Source: Candidatus Aalborgicola defluviihabitans (GTDB lineage Bacteria; Pseudomonadota; Gammaproteobacteria; Burkholderiales; Burkholderiaceae_C). Taken from it: a stretch of DNA of 64,000 bases. The stretch spans positions 248,001 to 312,000 of the forward strand of contig JADIXX010000008.1 in NCBI GenBank assembly GCA_016705575.1. The letters are read 5' to 3'. A program made the position numbers and the translations under genes. A model generated the notes under the pieces. That model saw only the letters and a program-made list of their open reading frames with translations. It did no database searches and was not told where the DNA came from. Positions within the stretch are counted from its first letter, which is position 1, and the number at the start of each line of letters is the position of its first letter. Of the stretch, positions 15,944-24,819 are shown one piece after another.

Positions 15944-18253
15944 TCAATTGCCTTTGGTGCCTTCAGTGATTGCAGCAGCGTTTTCCTCTGTGCTCTTCAT
16001 GCCAGCGGCTTCCCCATTGAGCTTGCGCATCCCAGTGAGTTTCTTGCGGAATTCGGCCGTTACTTCACGCGCCTGCTGGTTGTCATTCACGACGCGTGGC
16101 GTGATAGTGATGATGAGTTCACGGCGTGTGCTGGTGTCACTCTTTGCCCCAAACAATGCCCCCACGACGGGGATGTCTGAAAGCAGCGGCAAGCCGGAGG
16201 AGCCCGCGTTCTTGTCGTCTTTGATGAGCCCCCCCAAAACCATCGTGTCGCCAGATTGCACCGCCACGGTTGTCTGTGCCGAGCGCTTGTTGATGGTGGG
16301 AGAGTTAAGGCCTGTGGTGGTAACACCGTCCTGCACATCGCTCACCTCCTGGCTAATTTCCAGCGTGACCAGACCGCCTGCGTTGATATGCGGGCGCACC
16401 GATAGGACCACACCCGTATCAACATAGACCACCGAAGTAACGACGGGTGTGGTGGTATTGCCCGTGTAAGTTGATTGCCCTTGCACGGGCACGCTGGAAC
16501 CCACATTGATTTTGGCAATTTGGTTGTCGGTCACCATAATGTGGGGTGATGAGATGACATTGACCTTGGTGTTGCTGGCCAATGCACTCAGCACCGCTGC
16601 AATGTTGCCGCCACTGGTTTTCCACACGGCGGAAAATGGCAGTTGCGGAATAACCGTTCCGGTGGGATCTGTCGGCAGGGCGCGAACCTTCGAATTGGAA
16701 TTGAACAGCATGCCCGAGAGGTTGTTATTGCTGTTGAAAAACCACTCCAACCCATAGCTCAAGGCCCCGGTAAGGGACACCTCTGCAATGGTGACTTCCA
16801 CCAGAACTTGGCGGGGCACTACATCCAGTTTTTTGACGGCCTCTTCAATCTTTTCATACTCAGCGCCATTGGCCAGGATTAGCAATGCGTTGTTGTCGCG
16901 ATCGGCAATAACCTTGATGGTGCTACCAGCGCCCAGACCCAAGGCCTCTCCCGTACCAGAAGCCACCACACCGGGTGTTGCGGCAGTCGTCGTGTTCGCA
17001 ATTCCAGCCGCCGCTGATCCTCCGCTGGAACCTGAAGAACTGCCGAGTGCTCCGCCTAATGGATTTTGACCTGTTGCGCCGCTACTGCTTTGCATTGACG
17101 TACCCGTCAAGCCAGGTGCCACGCTGGCGGGCGCAGTGGTGGATGAATTTTTACCACCGATGACCTGGCTGAGTAGTGCCGCGATCTTCTCGGCATTGCC
17201 GTTCTGAACCGGGTACACATACAACCGTGTACCGCTTTTGCCACCATTGCGGTCCAGGCGATCCACCCACACCTTGGCTTGCTCCAGGTACTGTGGCCGT
17301 GGGCTGACCACAAACACGGCGTTCATGCGTTCAATGGGCACAATGCGCAGCAAGCCCGCAAACGGACTCTTGGACTTGTCGCCAAACAGCAATTCCAACT
17401 CTGGCATGATGCTCTTGACGTCAACACTTTTTAAGGTAAACAAGCCAACGGACATACCGGCCAACCAGTCCAAGTCGAACACCCCAACGGTTTCCATGGC
17501 ATGACGCATCTCGGATTCGGCGCCTGCCAGCATCAGCAGATTGCGCGTTTCGTCCACTCGCAAAATGCTGCCCTCCGGCAACAACGGCTCCAAAATCTTG
17601 GACATTTCACGGGCAGCAATGTATTGCAATTGCACAATCTGTACGCTGTAGCCAGGCTGCAAAGCGCCGATTTGGGGCGTGATCGATCCGCGCAACGCGC
17701 TATTCAGGGGGCCAATCTTGAAGGTCCCGTTTTCGCGCACCATGGCGGCACCATTCATGCGCAACACAGTTTCCAGGATAGGCATCGCGGCGGCGCGATT
17801 GATAGGCTGGCTGGTGTGTATGGTGACTGTGCCATTGACTTTGGGGTCGATCGTGTAGTTTTCATGAAGCATGTCACCCATAACCACGCGCACTACCTCG
17901 CGTAGGTCGGCACCTTCAAAGTTCAGCACGATGTCTTGTGGACCAAACCCCGGCATCGCAACATTGGGGGGTTTGACAAATACGCCGGTTCCAGGAATCA
18001 CTTTGAAGCCATTGTCTGTGTCGGCTTTTTGAGGGTCTGCCGCTTGGTTGCCTTTCTCCGCAGCAGATGAAGGAGTTGGCGTTATTCTCAATTTCATATC
18101 TTCCGAGGCGCTTGCATTGGCGGGTGCAGTTACAGGTGCGGAAGATACCTGTTCCGGCGCTGAAGGCTGTGTTGCACAACCCACCAGACCAACTGGCAAA
18201 CAATATATGAGCGCCACTGCTATCGTCAGTTGCCTGGGAGTCAATTTTTTCAT
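15944..18253 (-). CDS. gspD: Type II secretion outer-membrane secretin GspD
   Basis: 769 residues with lipobox VGLVGC (Cys 26), so lipid-anchored without needing a separate pilotin signal. N0 domain (about 105-180, NFEGADLREVVRVVMGDML), N1-N3 ring domains (about 200-520), and the C-terminal secretin barrel (about 560-740) with VPVQGQSTY, VVYVDTGVVLSVRPHI and SGDTMVLGGLIKDD. The N3 domain holds a long Ser/Gly/Ala/Thr-rich insertion (about 369-440). AAGGAACGCAC precedes ATG at 18251-18253. It is the last gene of the operon, 14 bp after the GspC-like gene. It forms the channel for folded exoproteins. Confidence 0.95.
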   Translation of the reverse strand: MKKLTPRQLTIAVALIYCLPVGLVGCATQPSAPEQVSSAPVTAPANASASEDMKLRITPTPSSAAEKGNQAADPQKADTDNGFKVIPGTGVFVKPPNVAMPGFGPQDIVLNFEGADLREVVRVVMGDMLHENYTIDPKVNGTVTIHTSQPINRAAAMPILETVLRMNGAAMVRENGTFKIGPLNSALRGSITPQIGALQPGYSVQIVQLQYIAAREMSKILEPLLPEGSILRVDETRNLLMLAGAESEMRHAMETVGVFDLDWLAGMSVGLFTLKSVDVKSIMPELELLFGDKSKSPFAGLLRIVPIERMNAVFVVSPRPQYLEQAKVWVDRLDRNGGKSGTRLYVYPVQNGNAEKIAALLSQVIGGKNSSTTAPASVAPGLTGTSMQSSSGATGQNPLGGALGSSSGSSGGSAAAGIANTTTAATPGVVASGTGEALGLGAGSTIKVIADRDNNALLILANGAEYEKIEEAVKKLDVVPRQVLVEVTIAEVSLTGALSYGLEWFFNSNNNLSGMLFNSNSKVRALPTDPTGTVIPQLPFSAVWKTSGGNIAAVLSALASNTKVNVISSPHIMVTDNQIAKINVGSSVPVQGQSTYTGNTTTPVVTSVVYVDTGVVLSVRPHINAGGLVTLEISQEVSDVQDGVTTTGLNSPTINKRSAQTTVAVQSGDTMVLGGLIKDDKNAGSSGLPLLSDIPVVGALFGAKSDTSTRRELIITITPRVVNDNQQAREVTAEFRKKLTGMRKLNGEAAGMKSTEENAAAITEGTKGN

Positions 18254-18267
18254 GTGCGTTCCTTAAT

Positions 18268-18981
18268 CTACTTCTTGAAGTCCGTGTTCGGCGGAGGCGG
18301 TGTTTTGGGCGCCGATGCTAAATCGGCGGATTTAGGTGGCACGCCTGGCCCCGGGATGAACACCCCACCAGGTACAGGACGTGAGGAAGCTGATGGGGCG
18401 GGGCCGGGTGGTAAAAAAGGTGAGGGGGCAGCATTTACAGGAGGCAGCAACGCAGGCGCATTTTGTGGCCCGCTCGGTGCTTTGGGGCCAATCTGTACGT
18501 TGAGTATGAGTTCCTCGCTCTCAGCACCCTGGCGCAGTATGACGCGGCCTGGCTCGACTTCGCCAAGGGTGAGGCCTCGTACCACGCCCGACGTTGCGAC
18601 AGTTTCAGTTTTGTTAGTTTGCACATCGCGAAGCAAAGCAGATCGCTGCATTGGCGTGATCAGCACCCCGACCAGCACAAATTGCCCTTTCTTCATGGCA
18701 CTCAGGCCTCCCTTGGTAGCAGACCCCGATGAACGGCGGCTCACTACAAAAAGTGACCTAGAGATCAACTCTGGAAAACCAGATTCCGCGTTGGGCAAGG
18801 TGAACTCAGGCAAGACTGCTTGCAGGACTATGGGTGTAACCGGAATCTTCCGCAGATTGGTCAAATCACGCTCCAGACGCATGCCTTGATCCCATTCCCA
18901 GTAAAGTAGGCCACCCAAGAGCAGCGCAATGGCGGTCAGGACGATAGTGAGGTAATTTTTGGATCCCATGGGCGTCTTCAT
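18268..18981 (-). CDS. GspC-like type II secretion inner-membrane protein
   Basis: 237 residues: short cytoplasmic N-terminus, one membrane span (about 10-28), then an HR-type beta domain (about 70-160: FVLVGVLITPMQRSALLRD..., VVRGLTLGEVEPGRVIL) like those of GspC and PilP, which bind the secretin N0 domain. The C-terminal 70 residues are Pro/Ala-rich with no PDZ domain. Immediately upstream of gspD and overlapping the gspM-like gene by 4 bp. It probably links the inner-membrane platform to the secretin; the operon has no other GspC. Confidence 0.75.
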   Translation of the reverse strand: MKTPMGSKNYLTIVLTAIALLLGGLLYWEWDQGMRLERDLTNLRKIPVTPIVLQAVLPEFTLPNAESGFPELISRSLFVVSRRSSGSATKGGLSAMKKGQFVLVGVLITPMQRSALLRDVQTNKTETVATSGVVRGLTLGEVEPGRVILRQGAESEELILNVQIGPKAPSGPQNAPALLPPVNAAPSPFLPPGPAPSASSRPVPGGVFIPGPGVPPKSADLASAPKTPPPPNTDFKK

Positions 18982-19553
18982 TGCGCGCCTTTCAGGGTGT
19001 AGCCGGTCAAGTCGAATTGCACAAACATTTCGGGCTCATTGAGTACGTCTTTTGCTTGAACCAGCGGGTTGGCTACCCGCATTTGCAAGTTATCAACAAA
19101 AAGATAGGGGTGCGCAGACTCCAGCGCATGGAGCATGGCCTTCACAGCGCTCAACGGTGCATTGAATTGCAGCACAACGGAAACTTGGCGGTATTGACCG
19201 TCATCCTTGTGCGGCAAGATCTGGATACTGGTGAGCTTGCCCCCGTTTTCATCCAAAATGGCTTTGACCAGTTCCTGCAGTTCGGCTGCCGCAAGGGCTG
19301 GGCTGGCGCTCTTCAAAAAATGGCGGGCGGACTCCAAAGCCTTGATTTCGATTGTCTTTTTCTGAAGTCCGTCGCGCATACCCACTATTTTGGAATATCG
19401 CTGCAGTCGATTTGCAGCGTCATCAACCGCTAGGTCATAACGTCGATTCAATAGCCAAATCGGCACGGCAATAGCGCACACTACGAGCGCCAAGATCAGC
19501 AACAGAATTGCCAGTGCGGCAAGCTTACTTTGCAGGGGATTGAGCTGCTTCAT
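18978..19553 (-). CDS. gspM: Type II secretion platform protein GspM
   Basis: 191 residues, one N-terminal membrane span (about 12-33), coiled coil (about 40-70), then a ferredoxin-like periplasmic domain (about 80-190) of the GspM_b/PilO type (LTSIQILPHKDDGQYRQVSVVLQF). GspM partners GspL in the assembly platform. Start and stop overlap its neighbours by 4 bp (ATGA), as in most of this operon. Confidence 0.82.
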   Translation of the reverse strand: MKQLNPLQSKLAALAILLLILALVVCAIAVPIWLLNRRYDLAVDDAANRLQRYSKIVGMRDGLQKKTIEIKALESARHFLKSASPALAAAELQELVKAILDENGGKLTSIQILPHKDDGQYRQVSVVLQFNAPLSAVKAMLHALESAHPYLFVDNLQMRVANPLVQAKDVLNEPEMFVQFDLTGYTLKGAQ

Positions 19554-20716
19554 GGTTTTTGCACCCCCTCTGATGCTGTAGGCCTGGCAACAGAAGCCTT
19601 TTGTACAGGGCTACTTGCAGCGCTTTGAGGGTAGGTCGCTGGCAACGGCGCAGAAACGGTGTTTTGTGGAGATGCCCGTACGGCTTGTGCCAATGGCATT
19701 GGCTTGATTTGCAAGGCTAATTGATAGCGCTCACTGCCACTGGCCTGCCCTTTGGTCAATGGCGCGCGAAAGCTGGCCTCCCCAAGCAGGCTGGATTGTT
19801 CAAATAGTCCAATCAATCGTGCTGATGAAGCTGTTTCACCCTGAATTTGCAATTCTTTGCCTTTGATTTCGATAGTTTGAACCCAGGTATCGTCTGGCAG
19901 AACTCGGGTCAGCTCTTCCAGAGTCTGAATAACGGTTGGCCTTGCCTGTCGCTTTTCCAGCAGGTAATTGTGCTGGGCAATCCGGCCATCCAGTTCACGA
20001 CGCACGGCATCCACAGCCTCAGCCGCCTTTTTCCCTTTTTCAACCCAGGGAAGCATTTGCACAACCGCCTCGCGCTTGATCACGATCGGCATAACCATGG
20101 CAGCAAACACCAATAGACCAATCAGAAGTACCAGCCAAGGATTGGCCCCTTGGCGAAAGGGAGAGGGCGCGCTGGTCAAAGTGTCTGGTAGCAAGTTGAC
20201 CAACGTACCCTTATTCCACATATCCTGGGCGAACACTGCATGCACTTCAAGTCCAAGTCCGTTTAGGGTCTTGATGGCGGCATCTACCGCATCACGTGGG
20301 GTCACGACAAACTCTACATTCAGTTGGCCGCGCTCAAAGTTCCTGTCTTTGACGGAATAGCCAAAATAGACCTGCCGTGGAGAAAAAGGAGTGTGCTGTT
20401 CCATCTGAAACTCAAGCACCTGCCGCAGATTTTCTTCGGTAGCCAGTGGTAGGGTCAGGGTCTTGCGCAGCACGCAATCACCTGGCAACGTAAGAGCGAG
20501 CTGACGTGACTCCCCTTTTGGCATGCCACTCCATTGAGCATTGACCTGATTCAACCCCACGGACACAAAACTATCTGCGGCCAGCCGCGGTGGCCGCAAC
20601 CAAGCTGGCCCCATGGACGATAGCTCCCCAAGCCACCAACGCAAAAAACGACTGGACAGCAGCTGCTTCTTCAGCGCTTCCAGCGTTTCGCGGTAGTTTT
20701 CTGTCAGTGTTGTCAT
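19550..20716 (-). CDS. gspL: Type II secretion platform protein GspL (PilM/PilN-like)
   Basis: 388 residues: cytoplasmic actin-like half (about 45-185, LTLPGDCVLRKTLTLPLATEENLRQVLEFQMEQHTPF), membrane span (about 202-222), coiled coil, and a PilN-type periplasmic domain (about 260-350). GspL recruits the ATPase GspE to the membrane and pairs with GspM. A Pro/Ala/Ser-rich tail follows. ATGA overlaps at both ends. Confidence 0.82.
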   Translation of the reverse strand: MTTLTENYRETLEALKKQLLSSRFLRWWLGELSSMGPAWLRPPRLAADSFVSVGLNQVNAQWSGMPKGESRQLALTLPGDCVLRKTLTLPLATEENLRQVLEFQMEQHTPFSPRQVYFGYSVKDRNFERGQLNVEFVVTPRDAVDAAIKTLNGLGLEVHAVFAQDMWNKGTLVNLLPDTLTSAPSPFRQGANPWLVLLIGLLVFAAMVMPIVIKREAVVQMLPWVEKGKKAAEAVDAVRRELDGRIAQHNYLLEKRQARPTVIQTLEELTRVLPDDTWVQTIEIKGKELQIQGETASSARLIGLFEQSSLLGEASFRAPLTKGQASGSERYQLALQIKPMPLAQAVRASPQNTVSAPLPATYPQSAASSPVQKASVARPTASEGVQKP

Positions 20717-21618
20717 TGCTTACCAGTCATTTGTTCAGCCTCTCCATCTCCCCAACCCAGCACGACGACTGGCCGGCTCGGATCTTGAGCCAACCTAGCC
20801 ACTACCACTCTGACAAAGACCGTTCCATCGGGCAACTTGACTTCGCAGCGTACCGAATAGGTTGGTATTCCCATCGACACTGTTGCAAATACGCCCGCAC
20901 CGGCAAAGGTAGGCGCCTTTTGATCCGACGCAAGCAGGCTTTGACGCTGAGAAACATACTGATCCACCATTGCCGGGTTGACTCCAGGAATAGCGAGTAA
21001 TACTTCCCGGGCTGCAACAGCAGTATTAATACCGGGTTGCTTTGAATAAACCGTTAAAGCGGGCGCCAGTTTACGATACAACTCTGGCGTCATTCCTAAA
21101 ACGCGCTGCAATTCATCAACGGTTTCAAAAGGGCCGTTGGACGGAACGTAGTTTTTACCTGCCGCCCGGTAATCGTCTTCTTCCGCTCCATGCAGTCTTT
21201 TGAATTTGTCCGTGTCGCGCCAATCCAGCAAGGCGTCCAACAAGCTGACACTGGCCTCCTCACTGAGTCCCGTCGATACAAGAAGGCCTTTCAGTAGCGC
21301 GTCAGATGCGGTGTTGAGATCGATTTTACCTGACTCGTCACTCAATACTGCCTTCAATTCGGCCCCGGACAGAGTGAAAGAGTGCTCAACGCCATTGGCC
21401 CGCCATCGCAACGGATCGCTGGTCGGCTTAAGCAGCTCCAACCACGCACGCTGAACACCGCCCTCAGCAATGGCCTTCGCCTGGGCTGTGGAAGTCAGAT
21501 TGCGCGCAATCTGAGCCTCATTTCGCATACTGAAAGCAAAATTGCCAGCGATCACGGCCAGTAAGGTAATGACCCAGAGCACCAGTACTAGGGCTACACC
21601 ACGTTGTGGGCGCTTCAC
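20713..21618 (-). CDS. gspK: Minor pseudopilin GspK
   Basis: Tip pseudopilin that caps the GspI-GspJ complex. The prepilin segment RGVALVLVLWVITLLAVIAGNFAFSM starts seven residues in; it lacks the usual Glu at +5, which is typical of GspK. The body contains the SAM-like helical inserts of GspK (DLNTASDALLKGLL, DALLDWRDTDKFKRLHGAEEDDY). I chose GTG at 21616-21618, overlapping the gspJ stop as GTGA; the open frame extends to 21666 but that would bury the leader. Confidence 0.88.
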   Translation of the reverse strand: MKRPQRGVALVLVLWVITLLAVIAGNFAFSMRNEAQIARNLTSTAQAKAIAEGGVQRAWLELLKPTSDPLRWRANGVEHSFTLSGAELKAVLSDESGKIDLNTASDALLKGLLVSTGLSEEASVSLLDALLDWRDTDKFKRLHGAEEDDYRAAGKNYVPSNGPFETVDELQRVLGMTPELYRKLAPALTVYSKQPGINTAVAAREVLLAIPGVNPAMVDQYVSQRQSLLASDQKAPTFAGAGVFATVSMGIPTYSVRCEVKLPDGTVFVRVVVARLAQDPSRPVVVLGWGDGEAEQMTGKQ

Positions 21619-22283
21619 CGGACAAACTCCGAGCTGAGTTTGGGTGCGACCACAAAATCGGGCCATTCAACACCATTCGAAAACTTGACTTGAATCCGAA
21701 TGAGCGATGGCAGACGCGTAGTTGACTCCCATCGATCAGCCCAACGAAGCTGCCCCTTTTCACCCTCCGGCCCCAAATAACTCAGCCAAATATCGTCCAC
21801 AGTGCCGAGCTCTGTGCCGGCAAGTACCATTTCTTTTGCTTGGTCCAATACCGAAAAATCATGCAATTGCCCGGTCACTGGCATGTACCGCCAAACCAGT
21901 CGCCGGCCTTTGCTGCTGCGCTCCAACTCCAGCGAAGCCAAATACAAGCCACCTGTCCCGATTCGCGAGGGTAATTGCGCAACAAAACTCACTTTGTTGC
22001 GCTCACCCAAAAATGCCATACGCTGCTCGGGTGTACCTTTCCAGCGATAGGGATAGGTCATCTCCATTTCCCGCCGTAGAAAGCTTTCAACGGCACGCAC
22101 CGTATTGAGATTGTCCACCCTTTGCTGGACCGTATCCCAACTACGAATCCCCAGACGCAAGCCCCCAAAGAGCAGGACCAGGATGAACCCCAACAATGTG
22201 ATGGAAATCAGCAATTCAAGCAACGTAAAGCCAGCATGGGACTGTCGGCGACGACAATTCATCCCTTGGTCAGACACCGTCAT
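21615..22283 (-). CDS. gspJ: Minor pseudopilin GspJ
   Basis: 222 residues with prepilin peptidase site SHAG-FTLLELLISITLLGFILVL. GspJ nucleates the pseudopilus tip with GspI and GspK. ATG at 22281-22283 overlaps the gspI stop (ATGA). Confidence 0.92.
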   Translation of the reverse strand: MTVSDQGMNCRRRQSHAGFTLLELLISITLLGFILVLLFGGLRLGIRSWDTVQQRVDNLNTVRAVESFLRREMEMTYPYRWKGTPEQRMAFLGERNKVSFVAQLPSRIGTGGLYLASLELERSSKGRRLVWRYMPVTGQLHDFSVLDQAKEMVLAGTELGTVDDIWLSYLGPEGEKGQLRWADRWESTTRLPSLIRIQVKFSNGVEWPDFVVAPKLSSEFVR

Positions 22284-22675
22284 TGCCTTAGCCCCAATCG
22301 GAGTGACTCAAGTACTACTTGCCGCGGTCGGCCATCCTCATTCCAGCCTATCTGTGCCTGAATCAGGTACAGACGCGATGGCATCAATTGCCGATCAGCA
22401 GCTCCATCATCGTCAAAAGGCTGCACCCGCAGGCGCCATTGCATATCCGTAATTTGGCCCACCTCCTCCCCTGGGACTAGGGGGCGTTCAATTCCCGCTG
22501 CCGCCAGCTTGGATTCTGCCAAAAAGACCGCGCGGCTATAGCTATCTGCCAGCCGTGCGTTGCGCATGCCACCGCTGAATATCTGCAAGATCGCTGCCAT
22601 CGTCACGGAGAGCACGACGAAGGCGACCAGCACTTCGATCAAGGTCATGCCGCGGCACTTGCTTTGCATGGTCAT
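22280..22675 (-). CDS. gspI: Minor pseudopilin GspI
   Basis: 131 residues with prepilin site CRG-MTLIEVLVAFVVLSVTMAA; the length is normal for GspI. It initiates the tip complex with GspJ/K. Overlaps both neighbours by 4 bp. Confidence 0.92.
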   Translation of the reverse strand: MTMQSKCRGMTLIEVLVAFVVLSVTMAAILQIFSGGMRNARLADSYSRAVFLAESKLAAAGIERPLVPGEEVGQITDMQWRLRVQPFDDDGAADRQLMPSRLYLIQAQIGWNEDGRPRQVVLESLRLGLRQ

Positions 22676-23136
22676 TCAAGAATGGACACTTGGCCGGTCA
22701 GCCAATTGATGTCAACGTCATATTTGCGGTCACGTGTAGTCACGGTCACACGCCCGCCGGTGGAACCACCATCTGGAAAGAAACGGATCGCACCGGAATT
22801 TCCATTGATCAGCTCAGACTGGGCAGTAAACAAGTTGATCGCTACGCTTTTTGGAAGGCGATAAGTACGCGGGTCGCCACTTAGTTGAAACTGGTGTCCT
22901 TCCACATCAACCGTCAAAGCGGTTTCTCTTCTGTGCGCAACAGCATCACTGCGTGCCTTACGCAAACCAGCGGCAAGCTGACGCGCCGACGCCTTGAGCT
23001 CGGTACCAGACACGCCAGACGAAACCATGGGAGACGCTACCGCGTAGGCCATGGCCATGATGACGACCACAACCAGCAGTTCGATGAGGGTAAAACCAGC
23101 CTGATGGCCCAGTTCTATTTTTTGCTGTCTTCCCAA
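22672..23136 (-). CDS. gspH: Minor pseudopilin GspH
   Basis: 154 residues with prepilin site QAG-FTLIELLVVVVIMAMAYAVA, followed by the GspH beta domain (RKARSDAVAHRRETALTVDVEG). The start appears to be TTG at 23134-23136, with AAGGA nine bases upstream; no in-frame ATG precedes the leader. The start lies 21 bp inside gspG, a larger overlap than elsewhere in the operon. Confidence 0.9.
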   Translation of the reverse strand: MGRQQKIELGHQAGFTLIELLVVVVIMAMAYAVASPMVSSGVSGTELKASARQLAAGLRKARSDAVAHRRETALTVDVEGHQFQLSGDPRTYRLPKSVAINLFTAQSELINGNSGAIRFFPDGGSTGGRVTVTTRDRKYDVDINWLTGQVSILE

Positions 23137-23558
23137 CCGTTGATATCCTTGTTTTCGCCGTCGCCGCCGTCCTTGTTATCAGCGCCAAGGGAGCTAATGT
23201 CATAGGCACCGTGCTGGCCAGGAGATGCATAGCGGTAGTCATTGCCCCACGGGTCTTTGGGAAGGGTTCTTTTCTTGATGTAGGGTCCATTCCAACCCGC
23301 CAGCCCAGACGGTTGCTGCACCAGCGCTTGCAAACCCTCTTGTGTGTTGGGGTAACGTCCGGTTTCCAGTTTGAACAGGTCCAGACTTGCACCAAATTCT
23401 TCGATCTGCAAACGGGCCGTATCCGACTTGGCGCCACCCAAATAGCCAATGACCTTGGGACCAGCGACACTGGCCAAAAGCCCCAGAATGACCAACACTA
23501 CCAGCAACTCGATCAGGGTAAAGCCCTTTGAGCGCCAGGCTGCGTGTTTTCTATCCAT
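23115..23558 (-). CDS. gspG: Major pseudopilin GspG
   Basis: 147 residues with prepilin site SKG-FTLIELLVVLVILGLLAS. The GspG domain shows KLETGRYPNTQEGLQALV, KDPWGNDYRYASPG and the Asp-containing calcium loop near DISSLGADNKDGG. It builds the pseudopilus shaft. GGAG lies 9 bases before ATG. It follows gspF after 38 bp, the widest gap in the operon. Confidence 0.95.
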   Translation of the reverse strand: MDRKHAAWRSKGFTLIELLVVLVILGLLASVAGPKVIGYLGGAKSDTARLQIEEFGASLDLFKLETGRYPNTQEGLQALVQQPSGLAGWNGPYIKKRTLPKDPWGNDYRYASPGQHGAYDISSLGADNKDGGDGENKDINGWEDSKK

Positions 23559-23596
23559 TTAATAGTTCTCCAATAATTCAATGTTGGGTTGGAGCA

Positions 23597-24817
23597 CTAC
23601 AGCGCCAAATCGTTCACACTCAAGATTGCAACGAGGATTGACATGATGATGCCGCCAATAACCAGGCCCAGACCCAAAATCAGCACTGGCTCCATGAGCG
23701 CCAGCATGCGTTTGACCGTGCTGTGTACTTCCCGGTCATAAATGTCGGCGATGCGGATCAGCATGTCCTGTAACTTGCCGGTTTCCTCGCCCACCATGAC
23801 CAAGTGTACTGCCAGCTTGGGGAAAAGCTTCGTTTCCATCAGCGGCTTACCCAATCCCTTGCCCTCCTTGAGCTGTGCGGCCACGTCACCCAGCGCCTGG
23901 CACATAACCGTATTGCTCAGCGTTTCCTTGACAATGGACAATGCAGCGAGCAGGGTTACACCGTTGCCGATCAAGGTTCCCAGCGTACGGGAAAAGCGTG
24001 CAACTTCAAGCTTGCCAATCAAATCGCCCACCAGAGGCAGGTTGAGCAACCGTTGGTCCCAGCGAAAACGGCTGGCGGGTTCTCGCATCTGCCGCGCAAA
24101 CCAGGAGTAGGCCCCCACGGCCAGCAAAACCATGAGCCACCAGTAATTACGCACACCATCACCCGCGGCAATAACGATCTGGGTGGGTAACGGTAAGGCT
24201 TTACCGGATTCCTCAAACATCTGGGAGAACTGCGGAACCACCCACATCAGAAGGATTGCGACGGACAACAGGGATACTCCGACCAAAATGGCTGGATAAA
24301 TGAGCGCCGACTTGACGGTGTCACGCAACTCCTTGGAGCGCTCCATGAATTCCGTCAGTCGCTGCAACACCACATCCAGTGCGCCACCCGCCTCCCCGGC
24401 GCGAATCATGTTCAAATAAAAGCGTGTAAAGACGCCCTGTCGCGCTTCCATGGCAGCTGACAGCGGGGCGCCACCGCGCACGTCTTCGCGCAACTGCACC
24501 ATGAGTTCTCGTACTGCCTCATTTGCGGAAAGTCCTATCAGAATTTCCAAACAGCGGTCCAGCGGCAAACCTGCCTTGAGCAGGGTGGCTATTTCCTGAG
24601 TAAAGACGGCTACGTCGTCTTGGGAAACATGGTTGCGGTTGAAAAAACCTCTGACGCCACCGACATTACCAACTTTGGTTACACTTTCATCCACTCGGAT
24701 TGGAATGAGGCCCATGCCCTGCAGGCGTTCAACCACAGCGGGCTGTGATGCGCCATCCATGTCGCCTTCCTGTGCATCTCCCGAGGGCGTCACCGCCTTA
24801 TAACGATACCGCGGCAA
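23597..24817 (-). CDS. gspF: Type II secretion inner-membrane platform protein GspF
   Basis: 406 residues with two GspF repeats (about 70-195 and 272-395), three membrane spans and the family block GEETGKLQDMLIRIAD. It starts with TTG at 24815-24817 (MPRYRYKAVTPSGDAQEG), preceded by GGAGGAATAGCC, 2 bp after the gspE stop. Confidence 0.93.
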   Translation of the reverse strand: MPRYRYKAVTPSGDAQEGDMDGASQPAVVERLQGMGLIPIRVDESVTKVGNVGGVRGFFNRNHVSQDDVAVFTQEIATLLKAGLPLDRCLEILIGLSANEAVRELMVQLREDVRGGAPLSAAMEARQGVFTRFYLNMIRAGEAGGALDVVLQRLTEFMERSKELRDTVKSALIYPAILVGVSLLSVAILLMWVVPQFSQMFEESGKALPLPTQIVIAAGDGVRNYWWLMVLLAVGAYSWFARQMREPASRFRWDQRLLNLPLVGDLIGKLEVARFSRTLGTLIGNGVTLLAALSIVKETLSNTVMCQALGDVAAQLKEGKGLGKPLMETKLFPKLAVHLVMVGEETGKLQDMLIRIADIYDREVHSTVKRMLALMEPVLILGLGLVIGGIIMSILVAILSVNDLAL

Positions 24818-24819
24818 GG

